Positions 52,754-61,114 of a stretch of 64,000 nt of DNA are shown here, piece by piece; the stretch's first letter is position 1; every line of letters starts with the position of its first letter. The translations under genes were made by a program, and so were the position numbers. The notes beneath the pieces are model-generated. The model was not told the DNA's origin. It ran no database searches and saw only the letters and a program-made list of their open reading frames with translations. This stretch comes from Teichococcus oryzae (GTDB taxonomy: Bacteria > Pseudomonadota > Alphaproteobacteria > Acetobacterales > Acetobacteraceae). The stretch covers positions 248,001-312,000 of the forward strand of contig NZ_VUKA01000003.1 of assembly GCF_008386565.1 (NCBI RefSeq), in the 5' to 3' direction.

Positions 52754-52823
52754 GGTGGTTTCCTCCCTCTGCGATGCGGGCGGCGGCTCTGGCGTCCGGC
52801 CTGCCCTGCCGTGCTGCGCCGGC

Positions 52824-53633
52824 TCAGCGGCCGGCGAAGGTCGGGGCGCGTTTCTCCTGAAAGGCGCGGCGGCCCTCGGCGTAGTCGGCGCTGTTGAAGC
52901 AGGCGCGGTTCAGCTCTTCCACCAGCTCAGGATCGCGCTCGGCGGGGTTTCCGGCGATCTGGTCGATCGCGACCTTTGAGGCCTGGATCGACAGCGGCGC
53001 GTTGCGCGCGATCTCCCGCGCCAGGGTGGTGACAGTATCCCGCAACTGCTCCGCCGGCACGACGCGGTTCACCAGGCGGCAGGCCAGCGCCTCCGCCGCA
53101 TCGAGCTGCCGGCCGGTGAACAGGATTTCCTTGGCGATGGAAGGGCCGGCCAGCGCCACCAGGCGCTCCAGGCTTTCCCGGCCATAGGCGATGCCGAGCC
53201 GCGCGGCGGGAATGCCGAAGCGGCTGTCGGTGGAGGCGATGCGCAGATCCGCCATCATCGCGACGGCATAGCCGCCGCCGATGCAGTAGCCCTGGATCAT
53301 GGCGATCAACGGCTTGCGCAGGTTCTCCAGCTTGCGCCGCGCGGCGCCGCTGCGGCGGCCATATTCCGCCTGGGCGGCGGCATCGGCACGAACGCGGTCG
53401 AACTCGCTGATATCGGCGCCGGATGCGAAGGCCTTGCCACCTGCGCCATGCATGACCACCGCACGCACGGAATCGTCGGCGGCGAAATCATCCGCGGCGG
53501 CGGCGATCGCATCCCACATCTCCAGCGAGATGGCGTTGCGCTTTTCCGGCTGGTTGATCGTCAGCCAGCCGATACCGTCCTCCTTGCGCGTGAGGATCTT
53601 CGCAGAGGCATGGTGGGAAAGGTTGGTGTCCAT
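52824..53633 (-). CDS. enoyl-CoA hydratase/isomerase-family protein
   Basis: This 269-residue crotonase-fold enzyme starts at the ATG 53633; longer readings enter the divergent promoter region. It shows INQPEKRNAISLEMWDAI, GAGGKAFASGADISEF (oxyanion-hole segment), KPLIAMIQGYCIGGGYAVAMMADLRIA and FGIPAARLGIAYG. The Glu of the classical hydratase at the second catalytic position is replaced around GIAYGRESLERLVAL, so the reaction may differ. It leads an operon with the Fbp-type importer and is divergent from gntR and a TIM-barrel isomerase. Confidence 0.92.
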   Translation of the reverse strand: MDTNLSHHASAKILTRKEDGIGWLTINQPEKRNAISLEMWDAIAAAADDFAADDSVRAVVMHGAGGKAFASGADISEFDRVRADAAAQAEYGRRSGAARRKLENLRKPLIAMIQGYCIGGGYAVAMMADLRIASTDSRFGIPAARLGIAYGRESLERLVALAGPSIAKEILFTGRQLDAAEALACRLVNRVVPAEQLRDTVTTLAREIARNAPLSIQASKVAIDQIAGNPAERDPELVEELNRACFNSADYAEGRRAFQEKRAPTFAGR

Positions 53634-53816
53634 GGTCCGCCGGATCCTGTTGCAGTGCGAGATTGAGCCACGCGCAGCAGGAGAGGCCATGACACGAATG
53701 GCCGCTCTGCCATGCGGCCAATATGCCCAGCCCTGCGCGACTGTCCTTTTCCGGACCGTGCCACGCAGCTTCGTTTCTCCCCTGTTCGGAAAGCTTGTCA
53801 CCGGGTCTGCGGAATG

Positions 53817-53829
53817 TAAACAATAAACA
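53817..53829. promoter_or_regulatory. AT-rich direct repeat, possible GntR site
   Basis: TAAACA is repeated directly with one base between (TAAACAATAAACA), framed as TGT-N9-ACA. It lies 26 bases upstream of the gntR start, in the 221-base gap to the divergent enoyl-CoA hydratase gene. The symmetry is weaker than at the other two GntR loci in the window. Confidence 0.35.
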
Positions 53830-53854
53830 CGGTCATCCGGAGACGGCTTTCCTT

Positions 53855-54640
53855 ATGCAGCAGCGGCGCCCATCCAGCACCGGCGCGGCCGAAGGCACCG
53901 CAACAGGGGCAGAGGCCCTGGCCGCGTTCAGGCAACGCCTGGCGGGGCGGGAGTCCCTCGGCCGCGGCGTCGAGCTGGCGCTGGAACACATGATCGAGAC
54001 AGGCGCGCTGCAGCCGGGAGCCCGGCTGAACGAGGCGGAGCTGGCGGCGCAGCTTGGCGTCAGCCGTGGCCCGGTGCGGGAAGCAGCCCGGGCGCTGGAG
54101 CGGACCGGGCTGGTCACCGTGATCCTCAACCGCGGCGCCTTTGTGCGCAGCATCGGCCTTGACGAGGTGATGCAGACCTACGAGCTGAACGCCGTGCTGT
54201 TCGGGCATGCGGCGGCGCTGCTGGCGGCCAGGCTCGATCCCGCCCAGGCGGCGCAGCTTCGCGCCACCGCGGCCGGCATGGACGACTCCGTCGCCACCGG
54301 CGAGCGCGAAGCGTTCTTCAGCGGCAACACCCTGTTCCACCAACAGATTGTCGAGTTCTGCGGCAACCGTCCGCTTTGCGACGTGTATCTCGGGCACACG
54401 CGCAAGCTGCTGTTGCTGCGCCGCCGTTCCTTCGACGCCGCGGGCAACATGCGCGCCGCGAATGATGAGCACCACCGCCTGCTGGCCGCCATCCTGGCCG
54501 GCGAGGCGGAGCAGGCGCGACGCCATGCCGAGGCGCATACGCGCGCCGGGCGGGCCCGCTACCTCGCCGCCATCGCGCATGGCGAGGCGGCGGAGGACAA
54601 CAAAACACCCAAAGGGAAGAAACGACATGTTGGGAACTGA
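53855..54640 (+). CDS. GntR-family transcriptional regulator, FCD domain
   Basis: This 261-residue repressor candidate has its winged helix at about 30-100: ELALEHMIETGALQPGARLN and EAELAAQLGVSRGPVREAARA. The FCD domain has YELNAVLFGHAAALLAAR, NTLFHQQIVEFCGN and NDEHHRLLAAILAGEAEQA. An unusual Ser/Thr/Gly/Ala-rich N-terminus of about 20 residues precedes the HTH. The start is the ATG at 53855; a longer reading is not supported. Its 3' end overlaps the isomerase gene by 14 bases. It probably controls the divergent hydratase-importer operon as well. Confidence 0.9.
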   Translation: MQQRRPSSTGAAEGTATGAEALAAFRQRLAGRESLGRGVELALEHMIETGALQPGARLNEAELAAQLGVSRGPVREAARALERTGLVTVILNRGAFVRSIGLDEVMQTYELNAVLFGHAAALLAARLDPAQAAQLRATAAGMDDSVATGEREAFFSGNTLFHQQIVEFCGNRPLCDVYLGHTRKLLLLRRRSFDAAGNMRAANDEHHRLLAAILAGEAEQARRHAEAHTRAGRARYLAAIAHGEAAEDNKTPKGKKRHVGN

Positions 54641-55460
54641 CAGGATCGGCATCGATGTCGGGCGGCGCCTGCGGCTGGAGGATGCGATCGACTGGGCGGC
54701 GGAAAACCAGGTCCGCTACATCGACATCCAGCTCGACACCGGCCCGAACCGCGTGGACAGCTTCGACGATGCCCGCGCCGGGGCGATCCGCGAGCAGGCC
54801 CGCCGGCGCGGCGTGGTGCTCGGCCTGCACACGCTTTCAGCCGTGAACGTGGCGGAATACTCTCCCTTCCTTTCGGAAGCGGTGGATGCCTATCTGCGCG
54901 CCTATATCGACCTGGCGCCGAAGCTTGGCGCCGAATGGATCGTGGTGCATGCGGGCTACCACTTCACGGCCGATGTGAAGCCCCGCATGGAGGCGGGGCT
55001 GGAGCGGCTGCAGCGCATGGTCGAGCATGCCGAGAAGCGCGGCGCGCTGCTGCTGCTGGAAAACCTGAACAAGGAGCCGGCGGATGCCGAGGTGCACTAC
55101 CTCGCGCATACGATCGAGGAATGGCGCTACTACTACGAGCGCATCAACTCGCCCGCCTTTGCGCTGTCCTTCACCGCCAACCACGCGCATTTGATGCCCG
55201 AGGGCGTGGAAGGCTTCGTGGACGCCATCCCGCTCGACCGCGTGTTCGAGGTGCGGCTGGCCGATTGCTTCCGCAACGGGCATGAGCAGCACCTGCTGCC
55301 CGGGCAGGGCAATTTCGACTTCGGCGCGATGTTCGCCCTGCTGGAGCGGAAAGGCTTCAAGGGCCACTACATGAACGCCTTCGGCACGTTGGAGGACATG
55401 CAGAAGGCGCGGCACGACATGGTCAGGATGGCGCAGGAGGCCGGCGTCCCGGCTGCCTGA
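54627..55460 (+). CDS. sugar phosphate isomerase/epimerase-type TIM barrel
   Basis: This 277-residue protein belongs to the AP-endonuclease-2/xylose-isomerase-like TIM-barrel family. It shows DRIGIDVGRRLRLEDAIDWA, QVRYIDIQLDTGPN, GAEWIVVHAGYHF, GALLLLENLNKEP (metal-site Glu), FALSFTANHAHLMPEG, FEVRLADCFRNGHEQHLLPG and GNFDFGAMFALLERKGF. The metal ligands Glu, Asp/His and Glu positions of the family are mostly present. The start ATG at 54627 lies inside the end of gntR, with AAAGGGAAG ahead of it. The substrate is unknown; the genomic link to a hydratase and an ABC importer suggests one sugar-acid or polyol pathway. Confidence 0.88.
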   Translation: MLGTDRIGIDVGRRLRLEDAIDWAAENQVRYIDIQLDTGPNRVDSFDDARAGAIREQARRRGVVLGLHTLSAVNVAEYSPFLSEAVDAYLRAYIDLAPKLGAEWIVVHAGYHFTADVKPRMEAGLERLQRMVEHAEKRGALLLLENLNKEPADAEVHYLAHTIEEWRYYYERINSPAFALSFTANHAHLMPEGVEGFVDAIPLDRVFEVRLADCFRNGHEQHLLPGQGNFDFGAMFALLERKGFKGHYMNAFGTLEDMQKARHDMVRMAQEAGVPAA

Positions 55461-55540
55461 GGCACGGGCCTTCCCGAGCCCCTTCAAGGCTCCATCCGGG
55501 GCGGCGCGATCAGCCGCCGCCCCGGGTTCCCGAGCCGTGC

Positions 55541-57568
55541 TTATTTCTCCAGCACATAAAGGCCAGGCGCATCGGCGATCGGCGGATGCGCCGCGCTGCC
55601 CAGCGAGGGCGGCGCTTCCCGCGCCCCCGAGCGCGCCGCCAGCCATCCGGTCCAGTCGGTCCACCAGCTGCCGTCATGCCGGGTGGCGGTTCGGCGCCAT
55701 TCCTCGGCCGTGGCCGGGGCGGGCGCGGCATCGTTGGTCCAGTAATTGCCCTTGCCGCCAGGGGGATTGATGATCCCGGCGATATGCCCGCTTGACGCCA
55801 GGACATAGCGCACCTTGCCGCCCGCCAGCCGGGTGACGCGCCAGGCGGATTCCCAGGGAACGATGTGGTCCTTCTCCGCCCCCACCGCGTAAAGGTCCAG
55901 CGTGATGCGGCGGAGGTCGAGCGGCTCGCCCTTCAGCCTTATCTTGCCGGGGACGATCAGGTTGTTCTCGGAATAAGTGTTGCGCAGGTACCAGCTATGG
56001 GCGGCGCGGGCCATGCGCGTGCCATCGCTGTTCCAGTACAGCAGGTCGAAGGCCGGGGGCTTCTCGCCCAGGAGGTAGTTGTTGACCACATTGGACCAGA
56101 TCAGGTCGGTGGGCCGCAGCAGGTTGAACATGTTGGACATTTCGCGGCTGTCGAGATAGCCGCGCTGCATCATCTGCTGCTCGATCAGGTCGAGCGCCGG
56201 CTCGTCCATGAACACGGCCGTGTCCCCGACGCGCTCGAAATCCTGCATCGACACCATGAAGGTGGCGGCGCCGAAGCGCCTGTCGCCCCGGGCCGAAAGC
56301 CAGGCCAGCGTCATCGCCAGCAGCGTGCCGCCGATGCAGTAGCCCATGACGTTCAGCGTGTCGCTGCCGGTGATCTCCCGCGCCACCTCGCTCGCCGCCA
56401 GGGGCCCCAGATCCATGTAATCCTCGAAGCTGGTATCCTCCATCGCGGCATCGGGGTTCTTCCACGACACCATGAAGACGGTGAAGCCCTGCGCCACCAG
56501 GTGCTGCACCATGCTGTTCTTCGGCTGCAGGTCGAGGATGTAGTACTTGTTGATCCAGGGCGGCAGGATCAGCAGCGGCACCTTGTGCGCCGTTTCGGTG
56601 GATGGCGCGTACTGGATCAGCTCCATCAGCTTGTTGCGATGGACGACCTTGCCGGGGGACAGCGCCAGGTTCCGCCCCGGCGCGAAGGCGGTCGCGTCCA
56701 CCATGCTGAGGCGGCCCGCCTTGAGGTCCGCCATCAGGTTGCGCGCCCCCGCCGCCAGGCTGGCGCCCCCCGTTTCCATGGCGCGGCGCAGCGCCGCCGG
56801 GTTGCTGGCCAGCAGCAGGGTCGGGCTCATCGCCTCGACGAACTGGCGCAGATGGAAGGCGAGCCGGCGCTGCTCGGCCTCATCCAGTCCGCTGGCCACC
56901 GAATCGCCCTGGCGCAGCAGCCAGTCCGAGGCCAGCAGGTAGCCCTCCTTCAAGGTGCGGTAGGCGGGGTTCGTCTGCCATTCCGGGGCCGAGAAGCGCT
57001 TGTCGGTCCGTTCCGCCGGGGGGTTGGGCCCGTTGCCCCACCAGCGCTTCCCGGCATCGTTCCATGCCTCCAGCGCGGCGCGCCAAAGGCCCGCGTTGAA
57101 CTCCGTGGCCGCCATCATGGCCGTGCCGGGGCGGGCCAGCGAGCGCAGCCAGACGAGGCGCAAGGCCCGCGCGACTTCCGCCCAGTCCACCGGCACCACG
57201 TCGCGCAGCGGATTGGCGTTCCACATCTGGTCCATGGCACGCAGCAAGGGGTCCTTGGACAACTGGCCGCTGAGTTGCCTGGCGCCCATGGCCAGGAGTG
57301 AGCCGGTGAACTCGTCGGGTGCCTTCCACCAATCGGTGCCCGGGCGGGTGCCGGACTGGCCCATGGCCGATACGCTCTCAAGCCAGGCGGACCAGATGCC
57401 CAGCATGGCATCCGGCGCGGCCAGCGGCGGGGCGCCTGATGAAGGCCGGCTCCCCTCCGGCCCCGCATGGTGCCCCGCCCCTGATGGCGCTGCCCCTGTT
57501 GCCGCTGGCCCTGTTGCCGCTGGCCCTGGTGCTGGCCTTGGCCCGGTCCTGGATTCCGGTTTGGTCAT
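55541..57568 (-). CDS. phaC: class I poly(3-hydroxyalkanoate) synthase
   Basis: This 675-residue enzyme polymerises 3-hydroxyacyl-CoA into storage polyester on cytosolic granules. The ATG at 57568 follows GGGAGGGAAC. The lipase-like box is GYCIGG with Cys near residue 411. The Asp is in AVGAEKDHIVPWESAW (about 565) and the His in ASSGHIAGIINPPGG (about 595). RNKLMELIQYAPSTETAHKVPLLILPPWINKYYILDL precedes the core in the family. The N-terminal 55 or so residues are a Pro/Ala/Gly-rich linker partly made by a 15-base tandem repeat. No phaA, phaB, phasin or phaR gene is adjacent. Confidence 0.96.
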   Translation of the reverse strand: MTKPESRTGPRPAPGPAATGPAATGAAPSGAGHHAGPEGSRPSSGAPPLAAPDAMLGIWSAWLESVSAMGQSGTRPGTDWWKAPDEFTGSLLAMGARQLSGQLSKDPLLRAMDQMWNANPLRDVVPVDWAEVARALRLVWLRSLARPGTAMMAATEFNAGLWRAALEAWNDAGKRWWGNGPNPPAERTDKRFSAPEWQTNPAYRTLKEGYLLASDWLLRQGDSVASGLDEAEQRRLAFHLRQFVEAMSPTLLLASNPAALRRAMETGGASLAAGARNLMADLKAGRLSMVDATAFAPGRNLALSPGKVVHRNKLMELIQYAPSTETAHKVPLLILPPWINKYYILDLQPKNSMVQHLVAQGFTVFMVSWKNPDAAMEDTSFEDYMDLGPLAASEVAREITGSDTLNVMGYCIGGTLLAMTLAWLSARGDRRFGAATFMVSMQDFERVGDTAVFMDEPALDLIEQQMMQRGYLDSREMSNMFNLLRPTDLIWSNVVNNYLLGEKPPAFDLLYWNSDGTRMARAAHSWYLRNTYSENNLIVPGKIRLKGEPLDLRRITLDLYAVGAEKDHIVPWESAWRVTRLAGGKVRYVLASSGHIAGIINPPGGKGNYWTNDAAPAPATAEEWRRTATRHDGSWWTDWTGWLAARSGAREAPPSLGSAAHPPIADAPGLYVLEK
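57494..57523. repeat. 15-base tandem repeat in the 5' end of phaC
   Basis: CCCTGTTGCCGCTGG occurs twice in direct succession and then decays. On the coding strand it adds five-residue Ala/Thr/Gly/Pro units to the low-complexity N-terminus of the synthase. The unit is a multiple of three, so copy changes would keep the frame. Confidence 0.8.
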
Positions 57569-57936
57569 GGTGTTCCCTCCCTCATGGGATGCGCTGCTTC
57601 CGGCCGGTTTCCGCCCATGGCGCCTGGACGCGGACATCACGCCGAACCAGGCACCCTTCTGGAACGCATCGGAGGCCGGATCGTGTTGCCGGGCAGGCCG
57701 CCAGGATGATGGCGAAAGCCAGGGGCCCGAGGGTGCCTCGCCCGATCCGCCAGGAACGCCGCAACACGTCCCGTCGCCGGATCAACCCGGGCGATGGCCG
57801 CCGGCCCGGCAGGCGCGGAACGCGGCATTCTTTTTTCCGGCACGACGCAACCATTCCCGCATGGCAGGATGGCGGGGCGGGCCCGCGACGCCCGCCCGGA
57901 ACAAGAAATCCGGAACAAGAAACAGGGAGACGGCGA
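57569..57936. other. intergenic region between divergent phaC and small lipoprotein genes
   Basis: This 368-base gap should carry promoters for both genes. I see no clear -35/-10 pair and no strong dyad. Open frames on either strand have no recognisable protein. The last 40 bases before the lipoprotein ATG are purine-rich and end in a GGGAGAC ribosome-binding site. Confidence 0.5.
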
Positions 57937-58224
57937 ATGCGCCGCCTGATGCTGCTGCCCCTGCTGCTTTCAGGCTGCATGGCCCCGCCACCGGCGCCCG
58001 AGGCCGAAAACTGGCGTCCCCCGCCAGCCTCGGAAGCGGCGGCGCGGGATCGCGCGGCCGAGCTGGAATGCATCCGGCGCGGGGAAATGGCGGAACGGCA
58101 GCAGCCCTGGCTGGGCGCCAACAACCCGCGGGCCGCCGTGATCGGTGCCCGTGTGCGCAATTCCTGCCTGGATTCCTATCGCCGGGGAGAGGGCTTCGGC
58201 GGGCGCGGCTTCCAACCCTATTAG
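57937..58224 (+). CDS. small putative lipoprotein, 95 residues
   Basis: This short protein has a clear lipobox: MRRLMLLPLLLSGCMAPPP, with Cys14 as the lipidation site. The mature part is hydrophilic, with AAARDRAAELECIRRGEMAE and ARVRNSCLDSYRRG; two further Cys could form a disulfide. It ends GFGGRGFQPY, where an aromatic C-terminus is typical of small envelope proteins. GGGAGAC lies before the ATG. I do not recognise the family. It is probably anchored in the outer membrane and has no evident partner. Confidence 0.78.
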   Translation: MRRLMLLPLLLSGCMAPPPAPEAENWRPPPASEAAARDRAAELECIRRGEMAERQQPWLGANNPRAAVIGARVRNSCLDSYRRGEGFGGRGFQPY

Positions 58225-58240
58225 AAGCATGCCGCGCCGC

Positions 58241-58258
58241 GGCGGAGGCGGGCCAGGA
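58241..58258 (+). repeat. intergenic repeat motif, copy 2
   Basis: GGCGGAGGCGGGCCAGGA is identical over 18 bases to 47598-47615. It starts 17 bases after the small lipoprotein stop, where a terminator would be expected; the upstream GCCGCGCCGC gives only an imperfect stem. Confidence 0.6.
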
Positions 58259-58512
58259 CGCCTCGAACGGGGGACTTCCCTTCATAGTCGGATGGACATG
58301 TCCGCGATGCGGCCCGATTGGATCGCCACCGGCGTTCCGATGGGTATAAGGGGCCGACATGCCATCCTTCCGGCCAGAGCCATCCCGCAAGGCTTGCGCT
58401 GGCCGGGCCATCAGCACCGACGAACAGCGGCCCGCCGGAGAAGCCTGGCCATCGCGCCAAGCCTGTCCGGCGGATGCCGGGAAAAGCCGAAAGACGTGGA
58501 GTTGCCCTGAAC

Positions 58513-59769
58513 ATGAGCCTTGATGCACCGCCGGGGGAAAGCCCCGCCCCGCACTCCGGAACGATGGATGGCGACAACGTCAGCCCGCAGGCCTGGAAGG
58601 CGCTCTGGGGCTCGGCCCTGGGCTATGCCATGGATGGCTTCGACCTGCTGATCCTGGGCTTCATGCTCCGCGCCATTTCGGCCGATCTGGGGCTGTCCCA
58701 GGCACAGGCCGCATCCCTGGTCACCGCCACGCTGGTGGGCGCGGTGATCGGCGGCATCGGCTTCGGCATGCTGTCCGACCGGCTGGGCCGGGTGCGGGTG
58801 CTGACCTGGACCATCGTGCTGTTCGCGGTGTTCACCGGCCTTTGCGCCCTGGCCCAGGGCTATTGGGACCTGCTGATCTACCGCACCATCGCCGGCATCG
58901 GCCTGGGCGGGGAGTTCGGCATCGGCATGGCGCTGGTGGCCGAGGCCTGGCCCGCCTCCAAGCGGGCCCGCGCTTCCTCCTATGTCGGGCTCGGCTGGCA
59001 GCTTGGCGTGCTGGGCGCGGCGTTGCTGACGCCGCTGCTGCTGCCCTTCGTCGGCTGGCGCGGGATGTTTGCCATCGGGCTTTTCCCGGCCGTTGTCGCC
59101 TATTTCATCCGCCAGCGCCTGCATGAGCCGGAGGTCTTCGTGCGGCGGACGGCGCGGGCGCCCAAGGCTTCCCCGCTCCGCCTGCTGGTGAGCGACCGGG
59201 AAACGACGCGCAACAGCCTCGGCCTGGTGATCCTCTGCTCGGTGCAGAATTTCGGCTATTATGGCGTGATGATCTGGCTGCCGAACTACCTGGCCACGCG
59301 GTTCGGCTTCGGCCTGACCCAGTCGGCGACCTGGACGGCGGTGACCATCCTCGGCATGGCCATCGGCATCTTCGCCTTTGGCCACATCGCCGACCGCGTC
59401 GGGCGCAAGCCGGCCTTCTTCGGCTACATGCTGGGCGCCGCCGTGATGGTGGTGGTTTATTCCCGGCTGACCGATCCCGCCGCCCTGCTCGTCGGCGGCG
59501 CCGTGATGGGCTTCTTCGTCAACGGCATGCTGGGCGGCTATGGCGCGCTGATGAGCGAGCTTTACCCCACCGCCGCGCGGGCCACGGCACAGAACGTGCT
59601 GTTCAACATCGGCCGCGCCGTCGGCGGCTTCGGGCCGGTCGTGGTCGGTGCCGTCGCGATGAGCCTGGGCTTCGACACCGCCATCGCCCTGCTCGCCCTG
59701 CTTTACTTGCTGGACATCCTCGTCATGTGGCTCCTCATCCCCGAGCGCCGGGGCAGCGAGCTGTCATGA
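58513..59769 (+). CDS. MFS transporter, aromatic acid:H+ symporter (AAHS)-like
   Basis: This 418-residue inner-membrane protein has 12 predicted helices. LGYAMDGFDLLILGFML in helix 1 carries the DGxD-type acidic pair of AAHS carriers. GMLSDRLGRVRV is the loop 2-3 MFS motif, and GHIADRVGRKPAFFGYM repeats it in the second half. SELYPTAARATAQNVLFNIGRAVGGFGP is typical of helix 10-11. The ATG at 58513 gives the usual length. It probably imports an aromatic or heteroaromatic acid. It lies 97 bases upstream of the amidohydrolase and phosphoribosyltransferase genes, which hints at a ureido or pyrimidine acid. Confidence 0.9.
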   Translation: MSLDAPPGESPAPHSGTMDGDNVSPQAWKALWGSALGYAMDGFDLLILGFMLRAISADLGLSQAQAASLVTATLVGAVIGGIGFGMLSDRLGRVRVLTWTIVLFAVFTGLCALAQGYWDLLIYRTIAGIGLGGEFGIGMALVAEAWPASKRARASSYVGLGWQLGVLGAALLTPLLLPFVGWRGMFAIGLFPAVVAYFIRQRLHEPEVFVRRTARAPKASPLRLLVSDRETTRNSLGLVILCSVQNFGYYGVMIWLPNYLATRFGFGLTQSATWTAVTILGMAIGIFAFGHIADRVGRKPAFFGYMLGAAVMVVVYSRLTDPAALLVGGAVMGFFVNGMLGGYGALMSELYPTAARATAQNVLFNIGRAVGGFGPVVVGAVAMSLGFDTAIALLALLYLLDILVMWLLIPERRGSELS

Positions 59770-59866
59770 CGCCCAGGCCGGCGCACCCCTCCCGCCTGCA
59801 TCGCCGCAGCGGCGCGGGCGGACCGGGGCGCGAATGGGCCGGCGCTTCCTTCGGGGAGCCGGCGCC

Positions 59867-61114
59867 ATGAGCGAGGGGCTCGCGGAACGCCTCTTCGGGC
59901 AATTGCGGGAGGCGGGCTTCGACGGCGTCGGCATCACCCGCGAATGCTACGCCGAGGGCGAAACGCGGGCGCTGGACATCGTGGAGGCCGAGGCACGGCG
60001 CCTGGGGCTGGAAACGATGCGCGATGCCGGCGCCAATCTCTGGGCCACCCTGCCGGGGCAGGAACCGGGCCTGCCCGCCATCGCCTGCGGCTCGCATCTC
60101 GATTCGGTTCCGCAGGGCGGGAATTTCGACGGGGCGGCGGGCGTGCTGGCGGGCCTGCTGGCCCTGTCCCGGCTGCGGGAGGCAGGCTTCCGGCCACGCC
60201 GCTCCATCCGCCTGCTGGCGCTGCGGGGGGAGGAAAGCGCCTTCTACGGCCAGGCCTATCTCGGCTCCTCCGCCCTGTTCGGACGGCTGAAGGCGGAGGA
60301 TCTGGCGGCCACCAACGTCGCCAGCGGCCGCACGCTGCGCCAGGCCATGGCCTCCGTCGGCGTCGATGTGGCGCGGGTGGAGCGGGGCGAGGCGCTGATC
60401 GACCCCGCCTCCCTCGCCTGCTGGCTGGAACTGCATATCGAGCAGGGGCCGGTGCTGCTGGCCCGCGACATGCCGGCGGCCGTGGTCACCGGCATCCGCG
60501 GCAATGTCCGCCACCGCGCGGTGGAATGCCTGGGCGAGGCCGGCCATTCCGGCGCCGTGCCGCGCTGGCTGCGGCGCGACACCGTGTTCGCGGTGGCCGA
60601 GCTGATCACCCGGCTGGACCGCCATTGGCGCACATTGCTGGAGCGCGGGCGGGACCTGGTCGTGACCTCGGGCATCATCGGCACCGATCCGGCCGAGCAC
60701 GCCCTGGCGCGGATCCCTGGGCGGATGACCTTTTCCCTCGACATACGCTCCCAGAGCCCGGAAACGCTGGAAGCCTTCTACGACCTTTTCCTGTCCGAAT
60801 GCGCCGGCATCGCCCAGGAGCGCGGCGTGCGCTTCATCCCCGGCCGGCGGGTGGAGGCGGCGCCGGCCCGGATGGATGCGGGGCTGATCGAGATCCTGCG
60901 GAAGCATCTGCAGGCCATGGGCCAGCAGGACGAGCCGATCCCCAGCGGGGCCGGCCATGACGCCGCGGTGTTCGCCAATGCCGGCGTGCCGAGCGGCATG
61001 ATCTTTGTGCGGAACGCCCATGGCTCCCACAATCCGAAGGAGGCCATGGCCATGGACGATTTCCATGTCGGCGCCGAGTTGCTGCGCCGCGCCCTGCAGG
61101 AGCTGGCGGCATGA
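59867..61114 (+). CDS. M20-family Zn-dependent hydantoinase/carbamoylase
   Basis: This 415-residue amidohydrolase belongs to the N-carbamoyl-amino acid hydrolase/allantoate amidohydrolase group. Metal and substrate motifs are GSHLDSVPQGGNFDGAAGV, LRGEESAFYG, ELHIEQGPVLLA, GEAGHSGAVP and PSGAGHDAAVFA. The EEGSRF motif of typical members is here GEESAF. The start is the ATG at 59867 after CGGGGAG; a longer reading is rejected. The last bases overlap the pyrE-like start (ATGA at 61111). It would release ammonia and CO2 from an N-carbamoyl (ureido) acid. Confidence 0.93.
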   Translation: MSEGLAERLFGQLREAGFDGVGITRECYAEGETRALDIVEAEARRLGLETMRDAGANLWATLPGQEPGLPAIACGSHLDSVPQGGNFDGAAGVLAGLLALSRLREAGFRPRRSIRLLALRGEESAFYGQAYLGSSALFGRLKAEDLAATNVASGRTLRQAMASVGVDVARVERGEALIDPASLACWLELHIEQGPVLLARDMPAAVVTGIRGNVRHRAVECLGEAGHSGAVPRWLRRDTVFAVAELITRLDRHWRTLLERGRDLVVTSGIIGTDPAEHALARIPGRMTFSLDIRSQSPETLEAFYDLFLSECAGIAQERGVRFIPGRRVEAAPARMDAGLIEILRKHLQAMGQQDEPIPSGAGHDAAVFANAGVPSGMIFVRNAHGSHNPKEAMAMDDFHVGAELLRRALQELAA

